DNA of 64,000 nucleotides from JBBRHH01 sp963788015. GTDB taxonomy: Bacteria; Planctomycetota; Phycisphaerae; Tepidisphaerales; Tepidisphaeraceae. A program made the position numbers and the translations under genes. Shown here piece by piece: positions 24,849-33,901 of this stretch. The stretch is from contig CAWBEY010000012.1 in NCBI GenBank assembly GCA_963788015.1, forward strand, positions 620,001 through 684,000, given 5' to 3'. The notes beneath the pieces were generated by a model that worked only from the letters and a program-made list of their open reading frames with translations, searched no databases and was not told the origin of the DNA. The first letter of the stretch is position 1. Every line of letters starts with the position of its first letter.

Positions 24849-26291
24849 ATGACCAACCGGATGAACGAATTCCGATCCCGCATCAACCGGCGGGCATTTT
24901 TGGCGCGCACGGGGGTTGGCCTGGGCGGCATGGCGCTGGCCAGTCTGCTTGGAACGTCGGCCGCCGGCGCAGCGGGAGAGACAGATGGCCGATGGCGCGG
25001 CGTGATTGCCAAGCCGGATTTCCCAATCAAGGCCAGGCGGGTGATTCACCTGTGCATGGCCGGCGGGCCTTCGCATCTGGAAAGCTTTGATTTCAAGCCG
25101 GAGCTGAAGCGGCTTGGCGGAAAGCCATTCCCCGAATCTTTCACCAAAGGCCAGCAGTTGGCCCAACTTCAGAATGCGACGCTGATCGCACGTGCGCCGT
25201 TCGCGGAATTTCAGAAGCATGGGAAGTCGGGGCAGGAGATTTCCAGCTTATTCCCGGGCGCGGCCCAGATCGCCGACGACATCTGCATCGTGCGGTCGAT
25301 GGTGACGGAACAGATCAACCATGACCCTGCCCAGGCGTTCATGAACTCCGGCTCGATCCTGAAAGGCCGGCCGAGCATGGGCTCGTGGCTGCTGTATGGC
25401 CTGGGTTCCCACAGCGACGACCTTCCCGGCTTCATCGTGCTGGTCTCGACCACCAAAGGCGGCGGCGCGCAGCCGGTGTCGGCGCGGCAATGGTCCAGCG
25501 GCTTTCTGCCCAGCCGGTTCCAGGGGATTCAATTTCAGTCCAAGGGCAACGCGGTCCATTACGTCGGCAACCCAGAGGGCGTATGCCAAAGCCAGCAGCG
25601 CCTGGTGGTCGAGGAGATCAACCGCCTGAACGGCATGCTGGCCGAAGAGCGGGTCGACCCTGAAATCCAGACGCGCATCTCGCAATATGAGATGGCCTTT
25701 CGCATGCAGACGTCGGTGCCCGAACTGACCGACTTTTCCAAAGAGCCCCAGCAGATGCTCGATCTGTATGGCGTCAAAAACCCCGGCGATGGCAGCTTCG
25801 CTTCCAATTGCCTTCTGGCCCGGCGGCTTGCAGAGCGCGGCGTGCGCTTTATTCAACTTTATCACCGCGGCTGGGACCACCATTCGGACATCGAAAAAAA
25901 CATGCCGCTCTCAGCGAAGGAAACCGATCAAGCCAGTGCAGCGCTGGTCAAGGATCTGAAGCAGCGGGGGATGCTGGATGATACGCTGATCATCTGGGGC
26001 GGAGAGTTTGGCCGAACGCCGATGGGCCAGGGAAGCGGCCGCGATCATCACATCCTGGCGTTCTCGCTCTGGATGGCCGGCGGCGGCATCAAACCCGGCA
26101 TCACCTATGGCGGGACCGATGAGCTGGGATACAAATCTGTCGACAACGTCGTCAGCATGCACGACCTGCACGCGACGATGCTAAAGCTGTGCGGGATCAA
26201 TCACGAACGTTTTTCAGTAAAATTCCAGGGGCTGGACGCGCGGCTCACCGGAGTGGAGCCCGCCAAGGTGGTCGACGCGATTTTGGGGTAG
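24849..26291 (+). CDS. DUF1501 protein with Tat signal (sulfatase-fold, planctomycete)
   Basis: About 480 residues. Starts at 24849 and 24861 are both possible. The twin-arginine signal is 'INRRAFLARTGVGLGGMAL'. DUF1501 body: 'RVIHLCMAGGPSHLESFDFK', 'IFPG'-like 'SSLFPGAAQIADDICIVRSM', 'GSWLLYGLGS', 'LIIWGGEFGRTPMGQGSGRD' and 'VVSMHDLHATMLKLCGINHE'. This family has the alkaline phosphatase/sulfatase fold but not the formylglycine site. In planctomycetes it is usually paired with a DUF1549/DUF1553 partner; none is beside this copy. It is exported folded and its biochemical role is unknown. Confidence 0.9.
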   Translation: MTNRMNEFRSRINRRAFLARTGVGLGGMALASLLGTSAAGAAGETDGRWRGVIAKPDFPIKARRVIHLCMAGGPSHLESFDFKPELKRLGGKPFPESFTKGQQLAQLQNATLIARAPFAEFQKHGKSGQEISSLFPGAAQIADDICIVRSMVTEQINHDPAQAFMNSGSILKGRPSMGSWLLYGLGSHSDDLPGFIVLVSTTKGGGAQPVSARQWSSGFLPSRFQGIQFQSKGNAVHYVGNPEGVCQSQQRLVVEEINRLNGMLAEERVDPEIQTRISQYEMAFRMQTSVPELTDFSKEPQQMLDLYGVKNPGDGSFASNCLLARRLAERGVRFIQLYHRGWDHHSDIEKNMPLSAKETDQASAALVKDLKQRGMLDDTLIIWGGEFGRTPMGQGSGRDHHILAFSLWMAGGGIKPGITYGGTDELGYKSVDNVVSMHDLHATMLKLCGINHERFSVKFQGLDARLTGVEPAKVVDAILG

Positions 26292-26415
26292 GCGGGCGGG
26301 TTAAACGATCGTGCGTTGATTGGAATTTCACCGACGCGCTCATACACTAGGCCAAATTTTTTAGAGGCCCTGGGCGGCGCGTGCGCTCGATCCTAAACCG
26401 CCGTATGACATCATC

Positions 26416-29400
26416 ATGCCCAAGCGCACCGACATCCACAACATTCTTATCATCGGCTCGGGCCCAATCGTCATCGGCCAGGGCTGCGAGTTCGATTATT
26501 CCGGCGTTCAAGCCTGCCGCGCCCTGAAGGAGGAGGGCTACCGCGTCGTCCTCATCAACTCCAACCCGGCCACCATCATGACCGATCCGGAGTTCGCCGA
26601 CGCCACCTACATCGAGCCCATCACACCCGAAGCCGTCGAAAAAATCCTGGTCTATGAGGCCGGCGCGGGGCATCCGGTCGATGCCTGTCTCCCAACCCTC
26701 GGCGGCCAGACCGGACTGAACACCGCCATGGCCTGCTACGACCGCGGAATCTTCACTAAGCATGGCGTGCAGATGATCGGCGCGTAACCGCGAAGCCATC
26801 TTTCGCGGCGAAGATCGCCAGGTCTTCAAGGACCTGATGATCAAGATCGGATTGAAGGTGCCGCGCTCGGGCGTGGTTCATAACATGGACGATGCCCGCG
26901 AGGTCCTGGCCGACATCGGCCTGCCGCTCATCATTCGTCCCGCCTTCACTCTCGGCGGCACCGGCGGCGGCATCGCCTACAATGTCGAAGAGTTTGAAAG
27001 CATCGTCCAACGCGGCCTCGACGCCTCGCCCGTTTCCGAAGTGCTGATCGAGCAATCGGTGATCGGCTACAAGGAATACGAATTGGAGGTGATGCGCGAC
27101 CGCAACGACAACGTGGTCATCATCTGCTCCATCGAAAACATGGACGCCATGGGCGTTCACACCGGCGATTCAATCACCGTCGCCCCCATCCAGACCCTGA
27201 CCGACAAGGAATACCAGCGCCTGCGGGATGCGTCTATTGCCATCATCCGCGCGGTGGGCGTCGAGACAGGCGGATCGAACATCCAGTTCGGCGTAAACCC
27301 GGACAACGGCGATGTGGTCGTCATCGAGATGAACCCCCGTGTGTCGCGCTCGTCAGCGCTGGCTTCCAAGGCGACCGGTTATCCCATCGCAAAGATGGCC
27401 GCGAAATTGGCCGTGGGCTACACGCTGGATGAGTTATCAAACGACATCACCAGCCTCAAGCGCATCGACGGCTCCTACGAACGCCACACCTCGGCCTGTT
27501 TCGAGCCCACCATCGACTACTGCGTCATCAAAATCCCCCGCTGGACCTTCGAGAAATTCCCCGACGCCGATGAAACGCTGACAACCCAGATGAAAAGCGT
27601 GGGCGAGGCGATGGCCATCGGCCGCACATTCAAAGAAGCCCTCCAAAAAGGCATCCGGAGCATGGAAGTAAAACGCTTCGGCTTTGGCCTGGACAAATAC
27701 GACAAGTGGCTCAACTGCCCGTAGCACGGGCGCCTCGCCCGTGTTCGACGAAACACATGGGCGGGGCGCCCATGCCACGAACGATCCCGCCTTGCCGCCC
27801 ACGGCACGGTCGGCGGGGGCCAATGACGCCAGCGATAAAACCGTCCAGGGCGAATCCCCCGACAATGACTGGCCAATCTCCCTGGAAAAACTGCGCCGCA
27901 AGCTGGCCGTCCCCAGCCAGGGCCGTCTCTACTACCTGCGCTATGCGCTGAAGATGGGTTGGACGATCGATCAGATTTACGACCTGACAAAAATCGACCG
28001 CTGGTTTCTGGCCCAGATGCGCGAGCTGGTGGAGTTCGAAGATAAACTGCGCGACGGCCTGCACGAGGCCGATATCCTGCCGTCCGCAAGTGCCCCTCTC
28101 AGCGACCGCGAAATAAAAGATACATACCCGGCAGTATCTCAACTGTTGCGACAGGCCAAGCAGTGGGGTTATAGCAACGTTCAGTTGGCCGCGTGCCTTG
28201 GCGTAAGTCCGGAGACGGTGCGCCGTGCGCTGCATAACCTGCGGATCCAATCCGTTTACAAGCTGGTCGACACCTGCGCTGCCGAATTCGAGGCCGCCAC
28301 CCCCTACTACTACTCCACCTGCGAAACCCCTTTCACCCAAAACGGCGCAACCGTCGTCGAAGACGAAATCCGCCTCACCCAGAAACCAAAAGTCATCATC
28401 CTCGGCGGCGGCCCCAACCGCATCGGCCAGGGCATCGAATTCGACTACTGCTGCGTGCACGCGGCCTTCGCCATGAAGGAAATCGGCTTCGAATCCGTCA
28501 TGGTCAACTCCAATCCCGAAACCGTCTCCACCGATTACGACACCTCCGACCTGCTTTTCTTCGAACCCCTCACCCACGAAGACGTCCTCAACATCTGCGA
28601 ACGCCTCAACGGCGGGCCCTTCTCCCCCACTGGCAACCAGCAACCAGCAACCAGCAACCTGGTGAAAGGCGTCATCGTCCAATTCGGCGGCCAAACCCCC
28701 CTCAACCTCGCCAAAGGTCTTAAAGACGCCGGCGTCCCCATTCTCGGCACCACCGTCGAATCCATTGACGCGGCCGGTGATCGCGAGCAGTTTCGCGACC
28801 TCCTCCAAAAGCTCGGCCTGAAGCAACCCGAAAATGGCATCGCCCGAAACATGGCCGAGGCCCGCGAGATCGCACGCCGCATCGGCTATCCCGTCCTCGT
28901 GCGCCCCAGTTTCGTACTGGGCGGCCGGGCCATGGAAATCGTCTCCGACGAAACGCAACTCAACTACTACATGGCCAACGCCATCGAAGCATCAGGCACC
29001 GGGGCGGCCACCACCGATTCCCCCATCTTGATCGACAAGTTCCTCGACGCCGCCACCGAAGTCGACGTCGACTGCATCGCCGACTTCGCTGCAAATCCTT
29101 CCCCCTCTCCCAGTACGCTGGGAGAGGGCAGGGGTGAGGGCTCCGGCCAGGCCATCATCGCCGGCGTCATGGAGCATATCGAAGAAGCCGGCATCCACTC
29201 CGGCGACAGCGCCTGCGCCCTGCCGCCGTTCTCGTTGTCCGCGAAAATCGTCCAGCGCCTCAAGGACCAGACCCGCGCCCTCGCCAAGGCCCTCCGCGTT
29301 CGCGGGCTCATGAACGTGCAATACGCCATCCGCGACAACGACATCTATGTGATTGAAGTCAACCCGCGTGCGTCGCGCACCATTCCGTTTGTTTCAAAAG

Positions 29401-30071
29401 CGACCGGCATTCCCTGGGCAAAACTCGCGGCCAAGGTCATGGCTGGCAAATCCCTGGCCGACCTCGGCGTCACCGAGCAGCCCAATCCCACGCACATGTC
29501 CGTCAAAGAAGCCGTCTTCCCCTTCAGCAAATTCCCAGGCGTCGACGTCATTCTCGGCCCGGAGATGCGCTCCACCGGCGAAGTCATGGGCATCGACCAG
29601 AATTTCCCCATGGCCTACGCCAAGGCCCAGATCGCCGCCGGCACCGTCCTCCCGACCAAAGGGACGGTCTTTATCTCCCTCCGCTCCGCCGACAAGTCCG
29701 CCATCATCGACACCGCCCGCATCATCCGCGACTGCGGCTTCACCATCGTCGCCACCGCCGGCACGCGCGATGAGCTTCTAAAAAATGGCATCGAGGCGCG
29801 CCTGATCCCAAAGCTGTCCGAAGGCCGCCCAAACATCAAAGACCTCATCAAGAACGGCCAGGTCCAGCTCATCATCAACACCCCCACCCGCAAAGGCCCA
29901 CACACCGATGAAGGGCAAATCCGCGCCATGGCAGTGCTGCACAAGATCCCAATGATTACCACCCTGACCGCCGCCCACGCCTGCGCCCTGGCGATACAGG
30001 CCCTGCAATCCGGCGATTGGGGCGTCCGACCATTGCAGTCGTATTTCCAACCAGCGATCCAACGATCTTAA
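26416..30071 (+). CDS. carB: Carbamoyl-phosphate synthase large subunit, two frameshifts and three repeat insertions
   Basis: Start MPKRTDIHNILIIGSGPIVI. Both ATP-grasp halves are present: 'QGCEFDYSGVQACRALKEEG' and 'FTLGGTGGGIAYN', then 'IGQGIEFDYCCVHAAFAMKE' and 'RPSFVLGGRAMEIV', and the C-terminal MGS-like domain ('GTVFISLRSADKSAIIDTAR'). An extra base near 26785 breaks the first ATP-grasp domain (GA|NREAIFRGEDRQ). A repeat at 27724-27774 puts a TAG after 'DKYDKWLNCP', and the frame changes before 'ISLEKLRRKLAVPSQG'. Span is about 1218 codons against about 1075 usual. Extra peptide lies at the hairpin repeat, at 28633 (TGNQQPATSN) and at 29097 (NPSPSPSTLGEGRGEG). It makes carbamoyl phosphate for pyrimidine and arginine synthesis; carA is not in the window. 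Confidence 0.92.
27724..27774. repeat. Twin GC-rich hairpin repeat inside carB
   Basis: Two perfect 8-bp stems in tandem: CACGGGCG-CCT-CGCCCGTG (27725-27743) and CATGGGCG-GGG-CGCCCATG (27756-27774), separated by 12 bases. The element falls between the two synthetase halves of carB and supplies the TAG that closes the upstream frame. Confidence 0.9.
28633..28660. repeat. Heptanucleotide tandem array inside carB
   Basis: Three GCAACCA units plus GCAACCT lie within the open frame and encode TGNQQPATSN, just before 'KGVIVQFGGQTPLNLA'. CarB homologues have only a short surface turn here. Confidence 0.85.
29097..29143. repeat. Palindromic 'CCCCTCTCCC..GGGAGAGGG' repeat inside carB, read through in frame
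   Basis: CCCCCTCTCCCAGTACGCTG, then GGAGAGGGCAGGGGTGAGGG form a near-perfect long palindrome. The frame stays open through it, encoding NPSPSPSTLGEGRGEGSG between 'DCIADFA' and 'AIIAGVMEHIEEAG'. A related copy lies between genes at 62272-62346. Confidence 0.9.
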
Positions 30072-30081
30072 ATCCGTACAC

Positions 30082-31090
30082 ATGGCCAGAGAATTCAATA
30101 TCACTCCAGATTCGTTCGTGCAGTCGATGGTGGCATCGACAAACGGCTACATGTATCGCGGCTGCATCGGCCGACTGAAGTCTTATCCCATTCCAGAATT
30201 GCCGATGGACGGCAAGGCCGGAGGGCTGTTTCTCGATATCGGCTGTGGCTGGGGGCGATGGCTGGTGAGCTCTTCGCAGAAGGGGTTCATACCCATTAGC
30301 GTTGATATTCGGCTGGAGTCCATTCAGGCGGCGCTGCGCGTCCTGAAAGATTGCGGCGTGCAGGCCTACAACGTGGTGGCCGATCTCTCCGACCTGCCCT
30401 TCACGGACGAGCTATTCGATGCCGCGTGGTCTTTTAGCGCCATCCAGCACGCCCACCGCGCCAAGGCCAAAAGCTGCATCAATCACATCCGCCGATGTCT
30501 CAGGCCCGGCGGCCACTGCAAATTGTTCCAATTTCAAGCGGCTTGTGGAACCAGTTCGCCCAGTGGCGTGGCGAGCGCGCGTGCGCAAGGCGGCAGGATT
30601 CGGCAACGAACACGATATGACCTCGCACGTGGTTCGCTACTACTCCATCGCAGAGTTGCGCGGCCTGATGAACGAAATCTTCGGCAACTTTGACTACCGC
30701 GTCCACGCATTCTTCGGAATTGGGATTCAGCCCATTGATTTGAAGTACGTGCCGCTCTTCAGCAAGTGTGTTGTCGCGGCGTCCATGGCCCTGACAGGAC
30801 TCTCGTCAGTACTGCCGCCGGTCGGCTGGTTCTCCGACAGTGTATACGCCATTGCCGCCAAGCTCGGAAACGCTGCTGGCGAGTCACAAGCCCTGGCAGC
30901 TTTCCTCCGTCAGCAGAAAGCGGGAGAAAATAACTTGGATATCGTCCATCTGGTGCGCTGTCCGATCACGGGAGGCGATCTGACCCACGATCCATATCGG
31001 CACGAATTCGTGAACGAGAGATTCGGACTGGCCTACCCCATTGAAGACAACATTCCAATCCTATTGAAGGACCGTGCACGCAAGCTGTAG
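30082..31090 (+). CDS. SAM-dependent methyltransferase with Trm112-like C-terminal domain, frameshifted
   Basis: The protein starts MAREFNITPDSFVQSMVAS, 10 bases after the carB stop. Methyltransferase-11 type motif I 'LFLDIGCGWGRWLVSS' and 'ADLSDLPFTDELFDAAWSFS' are followed by 'HIRRCLRPGGHCKLFQF'. The frame changes near 30540 and resumes at RARVRKAAGFGNEHDMTSHV. The last 50 residues (DIVHLVRCPITGGDLTHD ... GLAYPIEDNIPIL) match the Trm112/UPF0434 zinc-ribbon-like fold but keep only one Cys. Joined length is about 335 residues. Such fusions act on small molecules, lipids or sugars; the substrate is unknown. It is likely co-transcribed with carB by position. Confidence 0.7.
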
Positions 31091-31100
31091 CACTCAGGTG

Positions 31101-31946
31101 TCACGCCGCCAGCACATCGAGCAACTGTTTCAAATCCCGCTTCTGCGGATCGTCCGGGTTGTTCTTCAAATACTGATCCAGCCACACAAACGCCGGCTGG
31201 CTCATCCCACACCGCGCCAGCACCAGCGCCAAATCGCGCTGCAGCCGATCCTCGTTAGGCCAAAGCAACATCTCCATCTCCAGCATCGCCGCCACGTCGT
31301 TGTATTGCCCGGCGCTGGCAAACGTGTTCAACAGGTTTTGCAACATGCGCGTTAGCCACTGGCGGTTGGTCGTCGGCTGCAAGAGATCGTCCGACCACTC
31401 CACCTCCGGCCCATAAACCTGCTGCATCCGCGCATGCGCCTCCTCCGGCGAAAGCTCCCTCCCGCCATAAAACGGGTCGATCAGCATCAACGACCCCTCA
31501 AACTGCACCCCCGCCAGAAAGTGACCCGGCAGCGCAATGCCACACGTGCGCAACCCCAGACGCTCGCCGATGATCTTGTAGATCAGGCTCAGCGAGATAG
31601 GCAGGCCGCGTTTGGTTTCAAGCAGCTGCGGGAGATAACTGTTGGCCGTATTGTAATAGTCGTTGGTGTTGCCGATGAAGCGTTCCTCTTCGAACAGCAC
31701 CTCATGCATATGCGCGAGAATCGCCTGCGGCTGATGGCCGCGCACCCGCGATCGGATGGTGTCGGCCATGCGCTGTAACCGCGTATCGATCCGAGACGGG
31801 ACGATGCCGCTGAGCTGATGCATCGAAAGGGCGATCGCGCCATAAAGTAGCGCATCGGTGGATTCAATCGCCGAAAGCTGTGACGCCAGAAGCTTAAACG
31901 CTTCCGGATCGCAGCAGATCGGAAGGGTGATGGTCGTTGTCTGCAT
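31101..31946 (-). CDS. SirB1-family transglutaminase-like/TPR protein
   Basis: About 281 residues. MQTTTITLPICCDPEAFKLL at 31946 is the preferred start (GGAG 8 bases upstream); the open frame begins further upstream without support. Core motif: 'YYNTANSYLPQLLETKRGLP' and 'ISLSLIYKIIGERLGLRTCG' then 'LPGHFLAGVQFEGSLMLIDP', matching the transglutaminase-like fold of SirB1/DUF1338-independent proteins with a His-Asp pair but a degenerate Cys position. The C-terminus carries TPR-like helices (NDVAAMLEMEMLLWPNEDRL). The gene is convergent with the methyltransferase (10-base gap). Role unknown; in E. coli the relative lies near prfA/prmC. Confidence 0.7.
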   Translation of the reverse strand: MQTTTITLPICCDPEAFKLLASQLSAIESTDALLYGAIALSMHQLSGIVPSRIDTRLQRMADTIRSRVRGHQPQAILAHMHEVLFEEERFIGNTNDYYNTANSYLPQLLETKRGLPISLSLIYKIIGERLGLRTCGIALPGHFLAGVQFEGSLMLIDPFYGGRELSPEEAHARMQQVYGPEVEWSDDLLQPTTNRQWLTRMLQNLLNTFASAGQYNDVAAMLEMEMLLWPNEDRLQRDLALVLARCGMSQPAFVWLDQYLKNNPDDPQKRDLKQLLDVLAA

Positions 31947-32251
31947 AGCTACTCCGTCAGGACCGATAACCATGTTGTATCGGCCAACCACCAATGTTTC
32001 CTCGCCCATGCCCAAACTTTTTATTAAACGCAAACCTCGTGCCGACCGCAGAATGCAAGGAAAACCCCCGATACACAAGGATTGCCAGCCTTACATGTGC
32101 CATATCCGCCCCTCTCCTGCGACAGTTGCAGAACCATCGTCCCGATCAAAAGTTAAAGCAACAGTGATCCCCCGATGAGTACCCGAAAAAGGACCCATGC
32201 CCGCCCGACCGTCAGCCCCCACCACCACGGCCCCTGCCATGCGCCGACCTC

Positions 32252-32282
32252 ACTAGCAACCAGCAACCAGCAACTAGCAACT
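32252..32282. repeat. Heptanucleotide tandem array (CAACCAG/CAACTAG)
   Basis: Four 7-mers of mixed CAACCAG and CAACTAG type, 60 bases before the start of the VOC protein gene. The rest of the 31947-32343 interval shows no gene I can support. Confidence 0.8.
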
Positions 32283-32343
32283 CTCTCCTTCACCACAATC
32301 CACGCCCAAAGTGATACAACCAGCAAAGCACAAAAGGCCCACC

Positions 32344-32772
32344 ATGGAACTTGAAGAATCCACCGGAACCCAGCCAGTCTTTGACGACCGTCCGCGCATG
32401 AACGAGCCGATCCCCGTGCGCCTGGTCACGGTCGCCGACGCTGCGCTTCCGGCCATCCCGAGTCTCGAGCCGAAGCTGGACCAGTTCTACGTCACGCTCC
32501 TGGGCTTCGTACGCGATCCGGGCGAAGCGGGACTTACCTACCAGGCAGAGAACTTCCGGCTGTGGTTTGCGTTGCAGGAACCTCTGATCGTCCGCGACGA
32601 TTTTCGGCCGCTGCAGATCGAGATCAAATCGCTGGACGCCGCGGAGATGAAATTACGCGAGGCGCAGATCGAGTATCTCCGCCAGCGATCGTTAACGCCG
32701 GGAGTTGAGCGCCTGGTGCTGAAGGACCCGGCCGGCAACTGGCTTGAGTTGATGGAAGTGCGGCTGGTCTGA
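32344..32772 (+). CDS. VOC (glyoxalase/bleomycin-resistance fold) domain protein
   Basis: 142 residues. The N-terminal 20 residues are variable. The body 'LDQFYVTLLGFVRDPGEAGL', 'TYQAENFRLWFALQEPL', 'LQIEIKSLDAAEMKLREAQI' and 'RLVLKDPAGNWLELMEVR' carries the two beta-alpha-beta-beta-beta units of VOC proteins, ending with the usual DPxGNxxEL motif whose Glu is commonly a metal ligand. No clear first His ligand is visible, so it may be a binding protein rather than an enzyme. It precedes the GT4 gene on the same strand by 35 bases. Confidence 0.7.
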   Translation: MELEESTGTQPVFDDRPRMNEPIPVRLVTVADAALPAIPSLEPKLDQFYVTLLGFVRDPGEAGLTYQAENFRLWFALQEPLIVRDDFRPLQIEIKSLDAAEMKLREAQIEYLRQRSLTPGVERLVLKDPAGNWLELMEVRLV

Positions 32773-32807
32773 TCGGCGACTCATTTGAAACAGCTGCGCC
32801 ATGCACT

Positions 32808-33887
32808 ATGGTGGCCGCCGTGCGACGCCGCGTGCTTCTGCTTATCACGGACCTTGAAATTGGCGGCACGCCAACCGTGGTCCGCGAATTGTCGCTGCGT
32901 CTTCCACGAGCCGACGTTGCTGAAATACAAGTTGCCTGCCTGGGAGCGTGGGGGCCGGTTGCAGACCAGATTGTCGAGGCTGGAGGGCGCGTGACGGCAC
33001 TGGGGGCGCGCGGGGTGTTGGATTTTGCAACAACGCGGGCGCGGCTGGTGCGGCTGATTCGGGAAGAGCGGATTGATACTATTCTTAGTTTTTTGGTGCA
33101 CGCCAACGCCATGATCGCAGGGGCGAAGCTGCTCTTACCCAAAGTGCGCAGCTTTCAGTCAATTCAAACCACCCAGCCGCTGCCGCGATGGCATTGGGGG
33201 CTACAGGCGGTGGCGCAGCACGCGGCCGATAGGATTGTCGTGCCATCAGAGTCAGCGGCCGCCGCCGCGCGGGAATGGGCCCGCGTGCCGGCGAAGAAAA
33301 TCGTCATCATCCCAAATGCCGTGGACGTGACGGAGTTTCAACTTCCGCCTGCCAAGCCGGAATCAAGCAGCGCGTTTCCGATCGGCTTTCTAGGCCGGCT
33401 GGATCCGGTTAAGCGCGTGGATGATTTGATCGAAGCGGTGGGCGAGCTGGGCGAGCTGGTGCATCTGCATATTTTTGGAGACGGGAGCGAAGGCCCACGA
33501 ATTGTACGCAAGATCGCACAATTGCAATTGTCCAACCGCATCACGCTGCACGGCCCGGTGGCCCGGCCACAGGAGGCGCTGGGGCGTGTGGGGATTCTGG
33601 TGTTGCCATCCGACGCCGAAGGATTTGGCCTTGTGCTCATCGAAGCGATGGCGGCGGGCGTGGCGGTGATCGCCACCGATGTTTCCGGGATCAGGGATGT
33701 CGTTCGCGATGGCCAAACGGGGCTGCTGGTTCCGGCCCGATCGCCTCGGGCGCTGGCGCAGGCAATCCAGCGGATGGTAAAGGACGAAGCGCTGCGGGCG
33801 CGATTGGTGGAGGCGGGGCGGAAGGACGTGGAGCGGCGATTCGCCTGGACGGAAGTAATCGAGCTTTACCGGCAACTGCTCGAATGA
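32808..33887 (+). CDS. GT4-family glycosyltransferase
   Basis: 359 residues in one frame. 'VLLLITDLEIGGTPTVVREL' is the N-terminal strand and glycine loop of GT4 enzymes. 'IVVPSESAAAAAREWA' and 'KIVIIPNAVDVTEF' are the interdomain hinge. 'IGFLGRLDPVKRVDDLIEAV' starts the nucleotide-sugar domain, and 'SDAEGFGLVLIEAMAAGVAV' contains the E-x7-E retaining motif. It is cytoplasmic and uses an NDP-sugar donor of unknown identity, likely for cell-surface glycan or lipid-linked sugar assembly. No other glycan genes stand next to it. Confidence 0.88.
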   Translation: MVAAVRRRVLLLITDLEIGGTPTVVRELSLRLPRADVAEIQVACLGAWGPVADQIVEAGGRVTALGARGVLDFATTRARLVRLIREERIDTILSFLVHANAMIAGAKLLLPKVRSFQSIQTTQPLPRWHWGLQAVAQHAADRIVVPSESAAAAAREWARVPAKKIVIIPNAVDVTEFQLPPAKPESSSAFPIGFLGRLDPVKRVDDLIEAVGELGELVHLHIFGDGSEGPRIVRKIAQLQLSNRITLHGPVARPQEALGRVGILVLPSDAEGFGLVLIEAMAAGVAVIATDVSGIRDVVRDGQTGLLVPARSPRALAQAIQRMVKDEALRARLVEAGRKDVERRFAWTEVIELYRQLLE

Positions 33888-33901
33888 TGCTCTCGGCCGA
33901 T

